Source: an uncultured Alphaproteobacteria bacterium
Lineage (GTDB): Bacteria; Pseudomonadota; Alphaproteobacteria; RF32; CAG-239
Assembly: GCA_949493535.1 (NCBI GenBank)
Contig: CASZWJ010000001.1
Location: forward strand, 283,352 to 347,351
DNA: 64,000 nt
Direction of reading: 5' to 3'
Part shown: positions 1-10,289 of the stretch, in pieces
Position numbering within the stretch: position 1 is the first letter of the stretch
How the letters are laid out: the number at the start of each line of letters is the position of its first letter
Program-made: the position numbers and the translations under genes
The notes under the pieces: model-generated
What the model saw: only the letters and a program-made list of their open reading frames with translations
Databases searched by the model: none
What the model was told of the DNA's origin: nothing

Positions 1-443
<443 letters not shown>

Positions 444-464
444 CTTTAATATAGGAAATCGAAC

Positions 465-2540
465 ATGGCTCGTACACATAAACTCGAAATGTACAGAAAC
501 ATCGGTATCATGGCTCACATTGATGCCGGCAAGACAACGACTACCGAGCGTATCCTATATTATACCGGTGTTAACCACAAAATCGGCGAAACTCACGAAG
601 GTGCCGCTACCATGGACTGGATGGAGCAGGAACAGGAGCGTGGTATTACCATTACTTCTGCTGCGACAACCTGTTTTTGGAAAGACCACAGAATTAACAT
701 CATCGATACTCCGGGACACGTTGACTTCACCGTTGAAGTTGAGCGTTCTCTCCGCGTATTGGACGGTGCCATTACCGTTTTTGATTCTGTTGCCGGCGTT
801 GAGCCGCAGTCTGAGACTGTTTGGCGCCAAGCTGACAAATACGGTGTTCCGCGTATTTGCTTCTGCAACAAAATGGACCGTATCGGCGCAAACTTCTATC
901 GCTGCCTGGATATGATTGTTGACCGTTTGGGCGCAAGACCTTTGGCTTTGCAACTGCCGATCGGCGCAGAAGCCGAGTTCCGCGGCGTTATCGATTTGCT
1001 GCGTATGAAAGCAATCGTTTATACCGGTGATACGGCTGATTCTCCGATTGAAGAAAAAGATATTCCGGCAGACTTGAAAGACAAAGCCGAAGAATATCAT
1101 CACGCTTTGATCGAGACTGCCGTTGAACAAGACGAGCAGGCAATGGAAGATTATCTGGAAGGCAAAGAGATTTCTTTGGAAACATTGAAAAAATGCATCC
1201 GCAAAGGTACTCTTGCCCAAGATTTTGTTCCTGTTCTGTGCGGTACGGCTTTCAAAAACAAAGGTGTTCAACCTTTGCTTGATGCCGTTATCGATTATTT
1301 GCCTTCTCCGTTGGATATTCCTTCAATTGAAGGTGTTAAACCCGGTACGGATATCGTTGAAGTCAGACATCCCGACGATGATCAGCCTTTGGCTGCTTTG
1401 GCGTTCAAAATCATGAACGACCCGTTTGTCGGATCTTTGACCTTTACCCGTATTTATTCAGGTACAATGACAGCCGGTTCTTATATCTATAACTCCGTTA
1501 AAGATAAAAAAGAACGCGTCGGCCGTATGTTGTTGATGCATGCCAACAAACGTGAAGATTTGAAGGAAGCCCGTGCAGGCGATATTATTGCTTTGGCCGG
1601 TTTGAAAGATACCACCACCGGTGATACTCTTTGCGAACAGTCTAAAGCTATCGTCCTTGAAAACATGGAATTCCCTGATCCGGTTATTGAATTGGCTGTT
1701 GAACCGAAAACCAAAGCCGATGTTGAAAAAATGGGCTTGGCTTTGTCTCGTCTGGCTATGGAAGATCCTTCGTTCAAAGTTTCTTCCGATCCGGATTCCG
1801 GCCAAACAATCATCAAAGGTATGGGCGAATTGCACTTGGATATTATCGTTGACCGTTTGAAACGCGAATTCAAGGTTGAATGCAACGTCGGCGAGCCGCA
1901 AGTCGCTTATCGCGAAACATTTACCAAACCTTGCGATATCGAATACACCCACAAGAAACAATCCGGTGGTGCCGGTCAGTTTGCTAAAGTCAAAATCAAG
2001 TTTGAACCGATTGAAGGTTACAACGGTTTTGAATTTGCAAATACGGTTGTCGGAGGTAACGTTCCGAAGGAATATGTTCCGGGTGTTGAAAAAGGTCTGC
2101 GTACTGCTATGGATGCCGGTGTTATTGCCGGTTACCCGGTCAGCGGTGTTAAATGTACCTTGTACGATGGTGCTTACCACGAAGTCGACTCTAACGTTAT
2201 GTGCTTTGAAATCGCTGCCCGCGCTGCTTTCCGTGAAGGTATGCGTCAGGCTAATCCGAAGCTGTTGGAGCCGGTTATGAAAGTCGAAGTTGTTACTCCT
2301 GAAGAGTACATGGGCGATATCATCGGCGATTTGAACTCTCGCCGTGGTATGGTTAACGGCATGGATCAGCGTGCAAATGCCCGCGTGGTTGATGCTCAGG
2401 TACCTTTGGCTAACATGTTCGGTTATGTTAATACCCTGCGTTCTTTATCTCAAGGTCGCGCTCAGTTTACAATGGTCTTTGACCACTATGCTGAGGTTCC
2501 GAAGGATATTGCTGATAAAGTTAAGGCTAAGAACGCATAA
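465..2540 (+). CDS. fusA: Elongation factor G
   Basis: EF-G is the GTPase that drives tRNA-mRNA translocation and, with RRF, ribosome recycling. The product has 691 residues, full family length. The G1 motif AHIDAGKTT sits at residues 17-25, followed by the switch-II DTPGH near 88 and NKMD near 142; domains II-V follow, ending in the domain-V segment with RGMVNGMD. The start is ATG with AGGAAA about 9 bases upstream. It lies between rpsG and tuf. A 113-bp imperfect palindrome separates it from tuf, so read-through to tuf may be modulated. Antisense frames over this gene are shadows. Confidence 0.98.
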   Translation: MARTHKLEMYRNIGIMAHIDAGKTTTTERILYYTGVNHKIGETHEGAATMDWMEQEQERGITITSAATTCFWKDHRINIIDTPGHVDFTVEVERSLRVLDGAITVFDSVAGVEPQSETVWRQADKYGVPRICFCNKMDRIGANFYRCLDMIVDRLGARPLALQLPIGAEAEFRGVIDLLRMKAIVYTGDTADSPIEEKDIPADLKDKAEEYHHALIETAVEQDEQAMEDYLEGKEISLETLKKCIRKGTLAQDFVPVLCGTAFKNKGVQPLLDAVIDYLPSPLDIPSIEGVKPGTDIVEVRHPDDDQPLAALAFKIMNDPFVGSLTFTRIYSGTMTAGSYIYNSVKDKKERVGRMLLMHANKREDLKEARAGDIIALAGLKDTTTGDTLCEQSKAIVLENMEFPDPVIELAVEPKTKADVEKMGLALSRLAMEDPSFKVSSDPDSGQTIIKGMGELHLDIIVDRLKREFKVECNVGEPQVAYRETFTKPCDIEYTHKKQSGGAGQFAKVKIKFEPIEGYNGFEFANTVVGGNVPKEYVPGVEKGLRTAMDAGVIAGYPVSGVKCTLYDGAYHEVDSNVMCFEIAARAAFREGMRQANPKLLEPVMKVEVVTPEEYMGDIIGDLNSRRGMVNGMDQRANARVVDAQVPLANMFGYVNTLRSLSQGRAQFTMVFDHYAEVPKDIADKVKAKNA

Positions 2541-2546
2541 ATTTCC

Positions 2547-2659
2547 GTTTTAAGGGAAAACTAAAGCGGTTTTACGGGGCAGCTGAAAATTCATGTACTT
2601 TTGTGTACACTAAAATTTTCAGCTCCCCTGAAAACCACTCCATTTTTCTCCTTAAAAAC
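2547..2659. repeat. Long imperfect palindrome, copy PR1 (fusA-tuf spacer)
   Basis: The left arm starts GTTTTAAGG (2547-2555) and pairs with CCTTAAAAAC (2650-2659). Nested inside are GGTTTT/AAAACC, GGGG/CCCC and a strong AGCTGAAAATT/AATTTTCAGCT-type stem (2581-2624). The apex at 2593-2611 reads ATGTACTTTTGTGTACACT. Same architecture as the copies at 3908, 13954, 22990, 47031 and 51588. It could form a cruciform, or a long RNA hairpin between fusA and tuf. Confidence 0.8.
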
Positions 2660-2711
2660 AAAAATTGTTTTAATTTTTAAATATTTAATTTTTTATTTGG
2701 AGTAAATCTAA

Positions 2712-3902
2712 ATGGCAAAAGAGAAATTTGAGCGGAGCAAGCCGCACTGCAACATTGGCACGATTGGTCACGTAGACCATGGTAAGACGACCTTGACGGC
2801 AGCAATCACAAAAGTATTGGCAGAAGAAGGCGGCGCAAGCTTCACAGCTTATGATCAGATTGATAAAGCGCCTGAAGAAAAAGCACGCGGTATCACCATT
2901 TCTACCTCACACGTAGAATATGAAACCCCGAATCGTCACTATGCACACGTAGACTGCCCGGGCCACGCCGACTATGTTAAAAACATGATTACCGGTGCCG
3001 CTCAGATGGACGGCGGTATCTTGGTTGTATCTTCAGCCGACGGTCCGATGCCGCAAACTCGTGAACATATCTTGTTGGCTCGCCAAGTAGGCGTTCCTGC
3101 ATTGGTTGTTTACATGAACAAAGTAGACCAGGTAGACGATCCTGAATTGTTGGACTTGGTAGAAATGGAAATCCGCGACCTGTTGAGCTCTTATGACTTC
3201 CCGGGCGATGAAATTCCGATTATCAAAGGTTCAGCTTTGGCAGTATTGGAAAACGGCGACAAAACGATCGGCCATGATTCCATTATTGAATTGATGAAAG
3301 CAGTAGACAGCTACATTCCGCAGCCGGAACGTCCGAAAGATCAGCCGTTCTTGATGCCGATTGAAGACGTATTCTCCATTTCCGGCCGTGGTACGGTAGT
3401 TACCGGCCGTGTCGAACGCGGTGTCTTGCATGTAGGTGATGATATTGAAATCGTAGGTATCAGACCGACCCAGAAAACGACCTGTACCGGTATCGAAATG
3501 TTCCGCAAATTGTTGGACGAAGGCGAAGCCGGCGACAACATCGGTGTACTTTTGCGCGGTACGAAGAGAGAAGAAGTTGAACGCGGCCAGGTTTTGGCAG
3601 CACCGGGAACAATTACCCCGCATACAGACTTCACTTGCGAATGCTATATTCTGACGAAAGAAGAAGGCGGCCGTCATACACCGTTCTTCAGCAACTATCG
3701 TCCTCAGTTCTATTTCCGTACGACAGACGTCACCGGTTCAATTGAACTTCCTGCCGGAACAGAAATGGTAATGCCTGGCGATAACATCACCATGACAGCA
3801 AAATTGATTCACCCGATTGCTATGAACGAAGGTCTTCGTTTCGCAATCCGTGAAGGTGGTCGTACTGTCGGTGCCGGCGTTGTTTCTAAAATCTTGAAAT
3901 AA
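2712..3902 (+). CDS. tuf: Elongation factor Tu
   Basis: EF-Tu delivers aminoacyl-tRNA to the ribosomal A site as a GTP complex. At 396 residues it has normal bacterial length. The P-loop GHVDHGKTT is near residues 18-26, with DCPGHADY near 80 and NKVD near 135; the two beta-barrel domains follow. The ATG has TTGGAG 8-13 bases upstream. It is the last gene of the str cluster; another palindrome begins 5 bases after its stop. Normally rpsJ would follow closely, but here it is 1.2 kb away. Confidence 0.98.
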   Translation: MAKEKFERSKPHCNIGTIGHVDHGKTTLTAAITKVLAEEGGASFTAYDQIDKAPEEKARGITISTSHVEYETPNRHYAHVDCPGHADYVKNMITGAAQMDGGILVVSSADGPMPQTREHILLARQVGVPALVVYMNKVDQVDDPELLDLVEMEIRDLLSSYDFPGDEIPIIKGSALAVLENGDKTIGHDSIIELMKAVDSYIPQPERPKDQPFLMPIEDVFSISGRGTVVTGRVERGVLHVGDDIEIVGIRPTQKTTCTGIEMFRKLLDEGEAGDNIGVLLRGTKREEVERGQVLAAPGTITPHTDFTCECYILTKEEGGRHTPFFSNYRPQFYFRTTDVTGSIELPAGTEMVMPGDNITMTAKLIHPIAMNEGLRFAIREGGRTVGAGVVSKILK

Positions 3903-3907
3903 TCCGA

Positions 3908-4032
3908 GAAGCTCGCAATAACGGCGACTAATCGTAAAAAATAGAAAAAGCTGAAAATTCATGTACGCTTATGTACACTAGGATTTTCAGCTTTTTCATT
4001 TTTACTTCTATTCGCTCGTTCTATCGAGCTTC
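3908..4032. repeat. Long imperfect palindrome, copy PR2 (after tuf)
   Basis: Outer arms GAAGCTCG (3908-3915) and CGAGCTTC (4025-4032) pair perfectly. The inner stem is built from GTAAAAAAT, GAAAAAGCTGAAAAT and their complements. The apex at 3961-3979 is ATGTACGCTTATGTACACT, differing from copy PR1 at three of 19 bases. The element starts right after the tuf stop codon and probably forms the 3' end hairpin of the tuf mRNA. Confidence 0.82.
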
Positions 4033-4167
4033 TATGAGATTGCGTGAGGGGGAAAATTCACACACCAGAATTTCGGCCGCTTTGTTTTTCACTCTATAAG
4101 TCTCAAATCTTAAACTTTTAGAAAGAGAGTAGAATGCGTATCGTTGCTCATTTAGAGCAAAAAAATG

Positions 4168-4202
4168 CAAAAGAGGCTTTTGCAGATAAGAACCTCTTTT
4201 TG
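4168..4202 (+). terminator. Rho-independent terminator
   Basis: CAAAAGAGG (4168-4176) pairs with CCTCTTTTTG (4193-4202) around a 16-base loop, giving an A-rich left arm and a U-rich right arm. It probably ends transcripts that run past tuf. Confidence 0.55.
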
Positions 4203-4299
4203 TTATGGGATTTTATTGTCTGAATTGGCTTGATTTATTTATAACAGTCGTTGATAACAAAAAAGATCTTCGGTCTGATGGCGAGGATAATAAAGGTTC

Positions 4300-4327
4300 T
4301 TGACTCTTGTTAATATTCTGTTAGCAT
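4300..4327 (+). promoter_or_regulatory. Sigma-70-type promoter for candidate sRNA / orf4486
   Basis: TTGACT (4300-4305), 16-base spacer, TAGCAT (4322-4327). The predicted transcript start is near 4334, just over 100 bases before a strong terminator. Confidence 0.5.
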
Positions 4328-4333
4328 TTACCC

Positions 4334-4452
4334 AGTTGTTTAATTGAGGGATAAGATTCCATGTTTAACTGCTTTTTTAAGATATATGACTGTGATACTT
4401 GTTCTTTATGCTGCAACTTAAAACGGCTCCATTAATTATGGAGCCTTTTTTT
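4334..4452 (+). ncRNA. Candidate small RNA or attenuated leader (about 115 nt)
   Basis: This is the interval between the promoter at 4300-4327 and the terminator at 4422-4452; it contains no convincing frame. CAGTT near its 5' end can pair with AACTG near 4368, making a 5' stem-loop ahead of the terminator stem. It could be a free sRNA or a leader whose terminator controls the gene at 4486. The family is not recognised. Confidence 0.3.
4422..4452 (+). terminator. Rho-independent terminator / attenuator
   Basis: GGCTCCAT (4425-4432) and ATGGAGCC (4438-4445) form a perfect 8-bp stem followed by seven T. It is only 34 bases ahead of the ATG at 4486, so partial read-through would be needed to express that gene from the 4300 promoter. 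Confidence 0.8.
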
Positions 4453-4485
4453 ATACCTTGGATAATAAAAACAACAGGAGAAGGT

Positions 4486-4803
4486 ATGGAAAATAATAAG
4501 AAACATATCGCGGCAATTTTTGAAGAACAAAAGGTTTTTGTAACCTTTAGCGGTGATTGCTATCGTTATGATAAACAGCAGGATGGTTTTCGCTGTTTTA
4601 AGATGAATAAGCTTTCTCAAAGAGATTTTTGGGAGAATTATCGTCAAACTCAGGTCGGGCAATCGAAAGAGATGATGATTTGGCGGCCTGTTGCGTATGC
4701 GGAAGATGATGAGCCTCATGACTTGCAAAATCGTTCTGAAGGGGCTTCTTTCCAGAAGACCATTCTGAGGAAATTGCGGTCAAGAAATTTTGCTGAAATT
4801 TAA
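4486..4803 (+). CDS. Hypothetical protein, 105 aa
   Basis: Unrecognised small protein. The ATG at 4486 has AGGAGAAGG directly upstream, a strong ribosome-binding site, and is preferred over an in-frame start 87 bases earlier inside the terminator. The product is polar, Tyr/Phe/Trp-rich and has no signal peptide or membrane segment. One acidic patch (YAEDDEPHD) precedes a basic C-terminus (RKLRSR). It sits alone between tuf and rpsJ, which normally adjoin, so it looks like an insertion in the ribosomal cluster. No function is proposed. Confidence 0.65.
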   Translation: MENNKKHIAAIFEEQKVFVTFSGDCYRYDKQQDGFRCFKMNKLSQRDFWENYRQTQVGQSKEMMIWRPVAYAEDDEPHDLQNRSEGASFQKTILRKLRSRNFAEI

Positions 4804-5140
4804 ATATATTTTTGTGGCTTTATGTAAAAAAATATAGTTTTTTGTGGAAAAATAGACTTGGATGTGAAAATTTTGTCAACCAGACTCAAACAGAGTCTGT
4901 GCAAGGCTTGCAGTGTTCAAAAAAGTTCAAAAATATGCATTTTTTTGCTTGCAAGTTAGACTCAATTATGTTACAAGAAGCCTGCGTTGATGAACGGAGA
5001 GGATGAATCTATCCTGAAATCACGATATAAAACATAAAGCAAACTGTTGCATATCAAGGGTTTGCAAAGTTTAACTTTTTAGATGGCAGGATTTGCCTAA
5101 TCTAAAATTTTGCTGTCTAGTTATAGGAAAAAAATTAAAA
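4804..5140 (+). other. Promoter and untranslated leader of the S10 operon
   Basis: About 340 bases without a supported gene; a 64-codon frame from 4812 has no ribosome-binding site and atypical composition. It contains the S10 promoter (4945-4972) and a leader of about 160 bases before rpsJ. In the leader a small stem GGCA/TGCC near 5084-5096 is visible. Autoregulation by L4, known in gammaproteobacteria, cannot be read from this sequence. Confidence 0.5.
4945..4972 (+). promoter_or_regulatory. Promoter of the S10 operon
   Basis: TTGCTT (4945-4950), 16-base spacer, TATGTT (4967-4972). The -35 region reads TTTTGCTTGCAA, the same string as in the promoter ahead of rplQ (19468-19495) with identical spacing. 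This suggests a shared ribosomal-gene promoter type. Confidence 0.55.
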
Positions 5141-5452
5141 ATGATGGAAACACAAAATATCAGAATTCGCCTCAAGGCTTTTGACCATCGTTTGCTCGAC
5201 CTTTCAACAAAAGAAATCGTGCATACAGCCAAAAGAACCGGGGCTAATGTCAGAGGTCCGATTCCTCTGCCGACGCAAATCGAGAAGTTTACGGTGAATC
5301 GTTCTCCGCACGTTGATAAAAAATCTCGTGAACAGTTCGAAATCCGTACTCACAAAAGACTGCTCGATATCGTAGATCCCACACCGCAAACCGTTGACGC
5401 TTTGATGAAGCTGGATTTGGCTGCCGGTGTAAATGTAGAAATCAAGTTATAA
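5141..5452 (+). CDS. rpsJ: 30S ribosomal protein S10
   Basis: S10 is a 30S head protein and, with NusB, a transcription antitermination factor. The start is taken at ATG 5141 (a second ATG follows at 5144), with AGGAAA upstream; this gives 103 residues, the standard length. The segments [20 protein letters not shown] and [15 protein letters not shown] are diagnostic. First gene of the S10 operon; rplC follows after 62 bases. Confidence 0.97.
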   Translation: MMETQNIRIRLKAFDHRLLDLSTKEIVHTAKRTGANVRGPIPLPTQIEKFTVNRSPHVDKKSREQFEIRTHKRLLDIVDPTPQTVDALMKLDLAAGVNVEIKL

Positions 5453-5514
5453 TAAGTTAATGTTGGCTTTTGGCTGGTTCAAGGGTCAACCAATTAGAAA
5501 AGGAAAAAATAATA

Positions 5515-6240
5515 ATGCGTACGGGTCTAATTGCAAAAAAACTCGGAATGTCCCGCATTTTCGGTGCCGACGGTTCCCATACCCCGGTTACTGTTTTGAG
5601 TGTTGACAATCTTCAGGTCGTTGATGTTAAAACTCAAGAGAAAGATGGATATACCGCCGTTCAGCTCGGTACCGGTGCTGTTAAGGCTAAAAATGTATCC
5701 AAACCTCTCAAAGGGCATTTTGCAAAAGCAAAAGTTGAACCGAAGAAAAAATTGGCTGAGTTCAGAGTTTCTGAAGACTGCCTGCTTTCTGTCGGCAACG
5801 AGTTATCTGTAGAACATTTTGTCGTTGGTCAATATGTTGACGTTTGTGCTACTTCAAAAGGTAAAGGTTTTGCTGGTGTTATGAAGCGCCACAACTTTGC
5901 TGGTTTGGAAGCTTCTCACGGTGTGTCTATTTCTCACCGTTCTCACGGTTCTACAGGACAAAGACAAGATCCCGGTAAAGTATTCAAGGGCAAGAAAATG
6001 GCCGGTCATATGGGTGATGAGCGCGTTACCGTTCAGAATCTGAAAATTGCCGCTATTGATGCTGATAAAGGTTTGATTATGGTTAAAGGTGCCGTCCCCG
6101 GTGGTGAAAACGCTTGGGTTTATGTGACCGATGCCGTTAAGAAAGCCGCAGCTTCCAATTTGCCGATGCCTGCCGGTTTGAAAAAAGTTGATGAACCTGT
6201 TGCAGCTAAAGCTGAAGAAACTTCAGCTGAGAATGCATAA
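5515..6240 (+). CDS. rplC: 50S ribosomal protein L3
   Basis: L3 binds near the 3' end of 23S rRNA and its long loop reaches the peptidyl-transferase centre. The ATG at 5515 follows AAAAGGAAAAAA; upstream in-frame codons are leader. The signature loop with [22 protein letters not shown] is intact. The 241-residue product carries a C-terminal Ala/Glu-rich extension of roughly 25 residues beyond the core L3 fold, as in many alphaproteobacteria. Spacing to rplD is 20 bases. Confidence 0.97.
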   Translation: MRTGLIAKKLGMSRIFGADGSHTPVTVLSVDNLQVVDVKTQEKDGYTAVQLGTGAVKAKNVSKPLKGHFAKAKVEPKKKLAEFRVSEDCLLSVGNELSVEHFVVGQYVDVCATSKGKGFAGVMKRHNFAGLEASHGVSISHRSHGSTGQRQDPGKVFKGKKMAGHMGDERVTVQNLKIAAIDADKGLIMVKGAVPGGENAWVYVTDAVKKAAASNLPMPAGLKKVDEPVAAKAEETSAENA

Positions 6241-6260
6241 TGGATAAAGGAAAGTAAATT

Positions 6261-6881
6261 ATGAAACAGGACATCTTAAATTTAGATAACAAAAATGTCG
6301 GTTCCATCGAACTTGACGAGTCTATTTTCGGCTTGGAAGTCCGTGCTGACATTTTGCACCGCGTTGTTAATTGGCAGTTGGCCAGACTGCAGTCTGGTAA
6401 CCACAAAACCAAAGGCCGTTCCGAGGTTGCTTTGACACCTGCAAAGCCGTTCAAACAAAAAGGTTCAGGCAATGCTCGTCAGGGTTCTCGCAAGGGTACT
6501 CAGTTTAGAAAAGGTGGTATTGTTTTTGGTCCCGTCGTTCGCGACCATTCTCATGAGCTGACCAAGAAATTCAGAAAACTCGGTCTGAAAACAGCTCTCT
6601 CTGCTAAGGCAAAAGAGGGTAATCTCGTTATCATCGACGAAGCTAAATTGTCTGCTCCGAAGACTAAAGATTTGCAAAACAAATTGGCAGCCTGCGGTTT
6701 GAACAACAGCTTGTTTATTGATGGTAAGGAAGTTGATGAAAACTTTGCACTGGCTTCCCGCAATATTATCGGCGTTGATGTTTTGCCGACAATGGGTGCC
6801 AATGTATATGACATCTTGAGAAAAGACAAACTGGTATTGACTAAAGATGCGGTTGTTTGCTTGGGAGAAAGATTGAAATGA
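6261..6881 (+). CDS. rplD: 50S ribosomal protein L4
   Basis: L4 is an early 50S assembly protein lining the exit tunnel; in some bacteria it represses its own operon. The 206-residue product contains the basic tunnel loop ([19 protein letters not shown], about residues 70-88) and the conserved L4 C-terminal half. Its TGA overlaps the ATG of rplW (ATGA), indicating translational coupling. Confidence 0.97.
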   Translation: MKQDILNLDNKNVGSIELDESIFGLEVRADILHRVVNWQLARLQSGNHKTKGRSEVALTPAKPFKQKGSGNARQGSRKGTQFRKGGIVFGPVVRDHSHELTKKFRKLGLKTALSAKAKEGNLVIIDEAKLSAPKTKDLQNKLAACGLNNSLFIDGKEVDENFALASRNIIGVDVLPTMGANVYDILRKDKLVLTKDAVVCLGERLK

Positions 6882-7195
6882 GTAACTCTAAAAAATCAAA
6901 CAATGTAACCGCTAAGATGTATGACACGCTCGTACGTCCGGTTATTACTGAAAAATCCATGATTTCTTCAGAAGCCGGCAAAGTAACTTTCTTGGTTCCT
7001 TTGTCTGCAACCAAAGATGATGTTAAAGCTGCGGTTGAAAACATCTTTAACGTTACAGTCAACAAAGTTAATACAATTCGTCAATTCGGCAAAGAAAAAC
7101 GCTTCAGAGGTTTTGTCGGTCAGCGTTCTGACTACAAAAAGGCTGTTGTTACTCTGGCCGAAGGTCAAAATATTGATGTTACTACAGGAATATAA
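6878..7195 (+). CDS. rplW: 50S ribosomal protein L23
   Basis: L23 sits at the tunnel exit and docks trigger factor and SRP. The start ATG at 6878 overlaps the rplD stop and has GGGAGAAA ahead of it inside rplD; an in-frame TTG at 6857 is rejected. The product is 105 residues with [13 protein letters not shown] at the N-terminus and the [13 protein letters not shown] segment. rplB begins 3 bases after its stop. Confidence 0.96.
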   Translation: MSNSKKSNNVTAKMYDTLVRPVITEKSMISSEAGKVTFLVPLSATKDDVKAAVENIFNVTVNKVNTIRQFGKEKRFRGFVGQRSDYKKAVVTLAEGQNIDVTTGI

Positions 7196-7198
7196 GAC

Positions 7199-8035
7199 AT
7201 GGCATTAAAAAATTATAAGCCCACTTCTCCTGGACTTCGTCAGCTTGTAATCGTTGATAGATCCGAGCTTTATAAGGGAGCCCCCGAGAAATCTCTGACA
7301 ATCGGTTTGACAAAAACTGGCGGACGTGATAATTTCGGTCACGTTACAAGTCGCAGAATTGGTGGCGGTCATAAACGCAAACTGCGTATTATTGACTTTA
7401 AACGTAACAAAAAAGATATCGAGGCTACTGTTGAGAGAATCGAATATGATCCTAACCGTTCGGCATTTATTGCTCTCGTCAGCTATAATGACGGCGAAAA
7501 GGCTTATATTCTGGCTCCGCAGAGACTGAAATCCGGTGACAAAGTTATTTCTGCCGATAAAGCAGATATTAAACCGGGTAATGCAATGCCTTTGAAGAAT
7601 ATGCCGGTTGGTACTATTATCCATAACGTTGAGCTTAAAGCAGGCAAAGGCGGCCAGTTGGTCCGTTCTGCCGGTTGTTATGCTCAGCTGGTCGGTAAAG
7701 ATGCCGGTTATGCTCAATTGAAACTGAGCTCTGGTGAACTCCGCGTTGTTCGTGAAGAGTGTCTGGCTACTGTCGGCGCTGTTTCTAATCCGGATAATCA
7801 GAATAAATCCTTGGGTAAAGCCGGTCGTGCCCGTTGGTTGGGTATGAGACCTGTTTCCCGCGGTGTTGCTATGAACCCTGTTGATCACCCGATGGGTGGT
7901 GGTGAAGGTCGCACATCAGGCGGTCGTCATCCGACTACGCCTTGGGGCAAACCGACTAAGGGTTATAAGACTCGTACTAACAAAAAGACGGATAAGTTCA
8001 TTATGAGAAGCCGTCATGAAAACAAAAAGAAATAG
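7199..8035 (+). CDS. rplB: 50S ribosomal protein L2
   Basis: L2 is needed for subunit association and supports peptidyl transfer. At 278 residues it is full length. The C-terminal [17 protein letters not shown] block, holding the conserved His of the family, is intact, followed by the basic tail. ATG immediately follows the rplW gene; rpsS starts 12 bases downstream. Confidence 0.98.
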   Translation: MALKNYKPTSPGLRQLVIVDRSELYKGAPEKSLTIGLTKTGGRDNFGHVTSRRIGGGHKRKLRIIDFKRNKKDIEATVERIEYDPNRSAFIALVSYNDGEKAYILAPQRLKSGDKVISADKADIKPGNAMPLKNMPVGTIIHNVELKAGKGGQLVRSAGCYAQLVGKDAGYAQLKLSSGELRVVREECLATVGAVSNPDNQNKSLGKAGRARWLGMRPVSRGVAMNPVDHPMGGGEGRTSGGRHPTTPWGKPTKGYKTRTNKKTDKFIMRSRHENKKK

Positions 8036-8047
8036 GGAGAAAAGCTA

Positions 8048-8326
8048 ATGACACGTTCCGTATGGAAAGGCCCTTTCATTGATGGCTATCTTCTGAAAAA
8101 AGCTGCAAAAGCTAGAACTTCCGGTAAAAACGAAGTAATCAAAATCTGGTCTCGCCGTTCTACCATGTTGCCCCAATTCGTTGGTTTGACATTCGGTGTT
8201 CACAACGGTCACAAATTTATTCCGGTTTTGGTTACCGAAGATATGGTCGGCCACAAATTCGGCGAATTTGCTCCGACACGTACCTTCTACGGTCACGCCG
8301 CAGATAAAAAAGCTAAGAGAGGTTAA
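8048..8326 (+). CDS. rpsS: 30S ribosomal protein S19
   Basis: S19 lies in the 30S head and forms the A-site finger bridge with S13. The 92-residue product has typical [10 protein letters not shown] and [13 protein letters not shown] motifs. A GGAGAAAAGC ribosome-binding site precedes the ATG. Between rplB and rplV with short spacers. Confidence 0.97.
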   Translation: MTRSVWKGPFIDGYLLKKAAKARTSGKNEVIKIWSRRSTMLPQFVGLTFGVHNGHKFIPVLVTEDMVGHKFGEFAPTRTFYGHAADKKAKRG

Positions 8327-8328
8327 TT

Positions 8329-8703
8329 ATGGCACAGACTAATAATGCAAGAAGAGTAGATGCAAAATCAGCTTTGGCTATTTGTAATGCTATTCGCACA
8401 AGTCCCCGTAAACTGAACTTAGTTGCTCAGACCATTCGTGGTATGAATGCTGAAAAAGCAGTTGCAGAATTAACTTTTTCAAAGAAGAGAATTGCAAAGG
8501 CTGCTTTGGGTGTTTTGCAGTCAGCTATCGCTAATGCTGAAAACAACCATCAGTTAAACATCGACAAGCTGTATGTTAAAGAAGCTTATGTCGGTAAAGG
8601 TTTAGTTATGAAACGTATGCACGCTAGAGGTCGCGGCAGAGGAGCAAGAGTTCTGAAACCTTTCTCTAATCTGACCATCGTTGTTTCTGAGCGTGGGGAG
8701 TAA
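8329..8703 (+). CDS. rplV: 50S ribosomal protein L22
   Basis: L22 spans the 50S subunit and its beta-hairpin narrows the exit tunnel. The product is 124 residues, slightly longer than the E. coli protein owing to its N-terminus. The hairpin with [18 protein letters not shown] is clear. Starts 2 bases after rpsS; its 3' end carries the ribosome-binding site of rpsC. Confidence 0.97.
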   Translation: MAQTNNARRVDAKSALAICNAIRTSPRKLNLVAQTIRGMNAEKAVAELTFSKKRIAKAALGVLQSAIANAENNHQLNIDKLYVKEAYVGKGLVMKRMHARGRGRGARVLKPFSNLTIVVSERGE

Positions 8704-8707
8704 GTTA

Positions 8708-9376
8708 ATGGGACAGAAAGTAAATCCTACAGGTCTTCGTCTTGGCGTTAACCGCACTTGGGATTCTCGCTGGTATGCAGATGAAAAATATTCTGATTAT
8801 CTGCACGAAGATTTGAAAATTAAAGACTTCTTGAAAGAGAAATTGGCTCAGGCCGGTGTTAGCAAAATCGTTATTGAACGTCCTGCTAAAAAAGCCAGAG
8901 TTACCATTCACTCTGCAAGACCGGGTGTTGTCATCGGTAAAAAAGGTCAGGATATCGAAATTTTGAGAAGCCAGATCCAGAAGATGACAGATTCTGAAGT
9001 TCAGTTGAATATTCTGGAAGTCAGAAAACCTGAGTTAGACGCTCAACTGGTTGCCGACTCCGTTGCTCAGCAGTTGGAACGCCGCGTGGCTTTCCGCCGT
9101 GCAATGAAGAGAGTTATGCAATCTGCTCTCCGTTTGGGTGCTGAAGGTATTAAAGTTAGCTGCTCAGGCCGTCTCGGCGGTGCTGAAATCGCAAGAACAG
9201 AATACTACCGCGAAGGTCGTGTTCCTTTGCACACCTTGCGTGCTGACATTGATTATGCAACCTCTACGGCTCACACAACTTATGGCGCTTGCGGCGTAAA
9301 AGTCTGGATCTATAAGGGCGAAATCATGGCTCATGATCCGATGGCGCAAGACAAAAAGTTGGCTGAACAGAAATAA
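8708..9376 (+). CDS. rpsC: 30S ribosomal protein S3
   Basis: S3 forms part of the mRNA entry channel and helicase site. The start ATG at 8708 is chosen because [13 protein letters not shown] is the conserved N-terminus and GTGGGGAG lies upstream. The KH domain with [12 protein letters not shown] is at about residues 70-82. The 222-residue product is of normal length. rplP follows after 19 bases. Confidence 0.97.
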   Translation: MGQKVNPTGLRLGVNRTWDSRWYADEKYSDYLHEDLKIKDFLKEKLAQAGVSKIVIERPAKKARVTIHSARPGVVIGKKGQDIEILRSQIQKMTDSEVQLNILEVRKPELDAQLVADSVAQQLERRVAFRRAMKRVMQSALRLGAEGIKVSCSGRLGGAEIARTEYYREGRVPLHTLRADIDYATSTAHTTYGACGVKVWIYKGEIMAHDPMAQDKKLAEQK

Positions 9377-9395
9377 TTTTTGAGGTTAAAATAAA

Positions 9396-9833
9396 ATGTT
9401 AAGTCCTAAAAGATTAAAGTTCCGCAAGCAGCACAAAGGCCGTATTCACGGTAATGCTAAAGGCGGTACAGAATTAAGTTTTGGTACATATGGATTGAAA
9501 GCTCTTACTCCTGACCGTATTACCGCGCGTCAGATTGAAGCTGCCCGTCGTGCAATCACGCGTCAGATGAAAAGAGCCGGAAGAGTATGGATCAGAATTT
9601 TCCCTGATGTTCCAGTTTCGGATAAACCGGCTGAAGTTCGTATGGGTAAAGGTAAAGGTTCAGTCGAATACTGGTGCGCACGCGTTAAACCGGGCCGCAT
9701 TATGTTCGAGATTGACGGTGTTGATGAAGAGTTGGCTCGTACAGCTTTTGCTTTGGGCGCAGCTAAACTCCCGATCAAAACCAAATTCGTTAAAAAATTG
9801 AATTCAGAGCAAGGAGTACAAGCTAATGCTTAA
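9396..9833 (+). CDS. rplP: 50S ribosomal protein L16
   Basis: L16 helps position tRNA in the A and P sites. At 145 residues it is slightly longer than the usual 137 because of its C-terminal tail. Conserved motifs [16 protein letters not shown] and [10 protein letters not shown] are present. Its 3' end overlaps rpmC by 8 bases, so the two are translationally coupled. Confidence 0.97.
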   Translation: MLSPKRLKFRKQHKGRIHGNAKGGTELSFGTYGLKALTPDRITARQIEAARRAITRQMKRAGRVWIRIFPDVPVSDKPAEVRMGKGKGSVEYWCARVKPGRIMFEIDGVDEELARTAFALGAAKLPIKTKFVKKLNSEQGVQANA

Positions 9834-10023
9834 GATTAAAGATCTTCGTGCTATGACAATTGATGAACTTGCCGGTAAATTGCTCGAATTGAAAAAAGAA
9901 CAATTTAACTTAAGAGTACAACAATCTACTGGACAATTGCAGAATACTGCTGTAATAAGAAATGTCCGTAGAGATATAGCAAAAATCAACACGCTCATCG
10001 CTGAGCGCAAGAAGAATAGTTAG
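9826..10023 (+). CDS. rpmC: 50S ribosomal protein L29
   Basis: L29 lies near the tunnel exit beside L23. The 65-residue product begins [19 protein letters not shown] and has the family segment [10 protein letters not shown] followed by [15 protein letters not shown]. The ATG lies within the end of rplP, with GGAG supplied by that gene. rpsQ follows after 11 bases. Confidence 0.96.
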   Translation: MLKIKDLRAMTIDELAGKLLELKKEQFNLRVQQSTGQLQNTAVIRNVRRDIAKINTLIAERKKNS

Positions 10024-10034
10024 GAGAAAAAGAT

Positions 10035-10271
10035 ATGCCTAAAAGAATTCTTCAAGGTGTTGTTGTCAGTGATAAGCAGGATAAGACTGTTGTCGTCAGT
10101 GTAGAACGTCAGGTTATGCATCCTGTTTATAAGAAATTCATTCGTAAAAGCAAAAAATATGCTGCTCACGATGAAAACAACCAGTTCAAAGTCGGCGATA
10201 TTGTCTCGATTGAAGAATCAAGACCTTATTCCAAGACAAAAACTTGGACTGTAATCGTTGATAACGCCTAG
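10035..10271 (+). CDS. rpsQ: 30S ribosomal protein S17
   Basis: S17 is a primary 16S rRNA-binding protein (OB fold). The 78-residue product shows [20 protein letters not shown] and the conserved [11 protein letters not shown] motif. ATG is preceded by TAGGAGAAAA. Ordinary family member in the normal operon position. Confidence 0.96.
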   Translation: MPKRILQGVVVSDKQDKTVVVSVERQVMHPVYKKFIRKSKKYAAHDENNQFKVGDIVSIEESRPYSKTKTWTVIVDNA

Positions 10272-10289
10272 AAAAGAAGGAATTAAAAA

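Larger units (their letters stand above)
4033..4485 (+). other. Intergenic stretch tuf-orf4486: terminators and candidate sRNA, no confident gene
   Basis: No long open frame is convincing here. A 29-codon frame (ATG at 4134, beginning MRIVAHLEQKN) has a purine-rich stretch upstream, but the hairpin at 4168-4202 lies inside it, so I do not call it a gene. The stretch holds that hairpin, a promoter at 4300-4327 and a second terminator at 4422-4452. No tRNA T-arm signature was seen. Confidence 0.6.

Noticed and set aside
555..1271. Long antisense open frame (238 codons) opposite fusA
   Set aside because: Shadow of a highly biased gene; no ribosome-binding site or recognisable domain.
4134..4223. 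29-codon frame (MRIVAHLEQKN...)
   Set aside because: Overlaps a terminator stem; too short to support without conservation data.
4812..5006. 64-codon frame ahead of rpsJ
   Set aside because: Overlaps the S10 promoter and has no ribosome-binding site.
7205..7888. 227-codon antisense frame opposite rplB
   Set aside because: Shadow frame within a conserved ribosomal gene.
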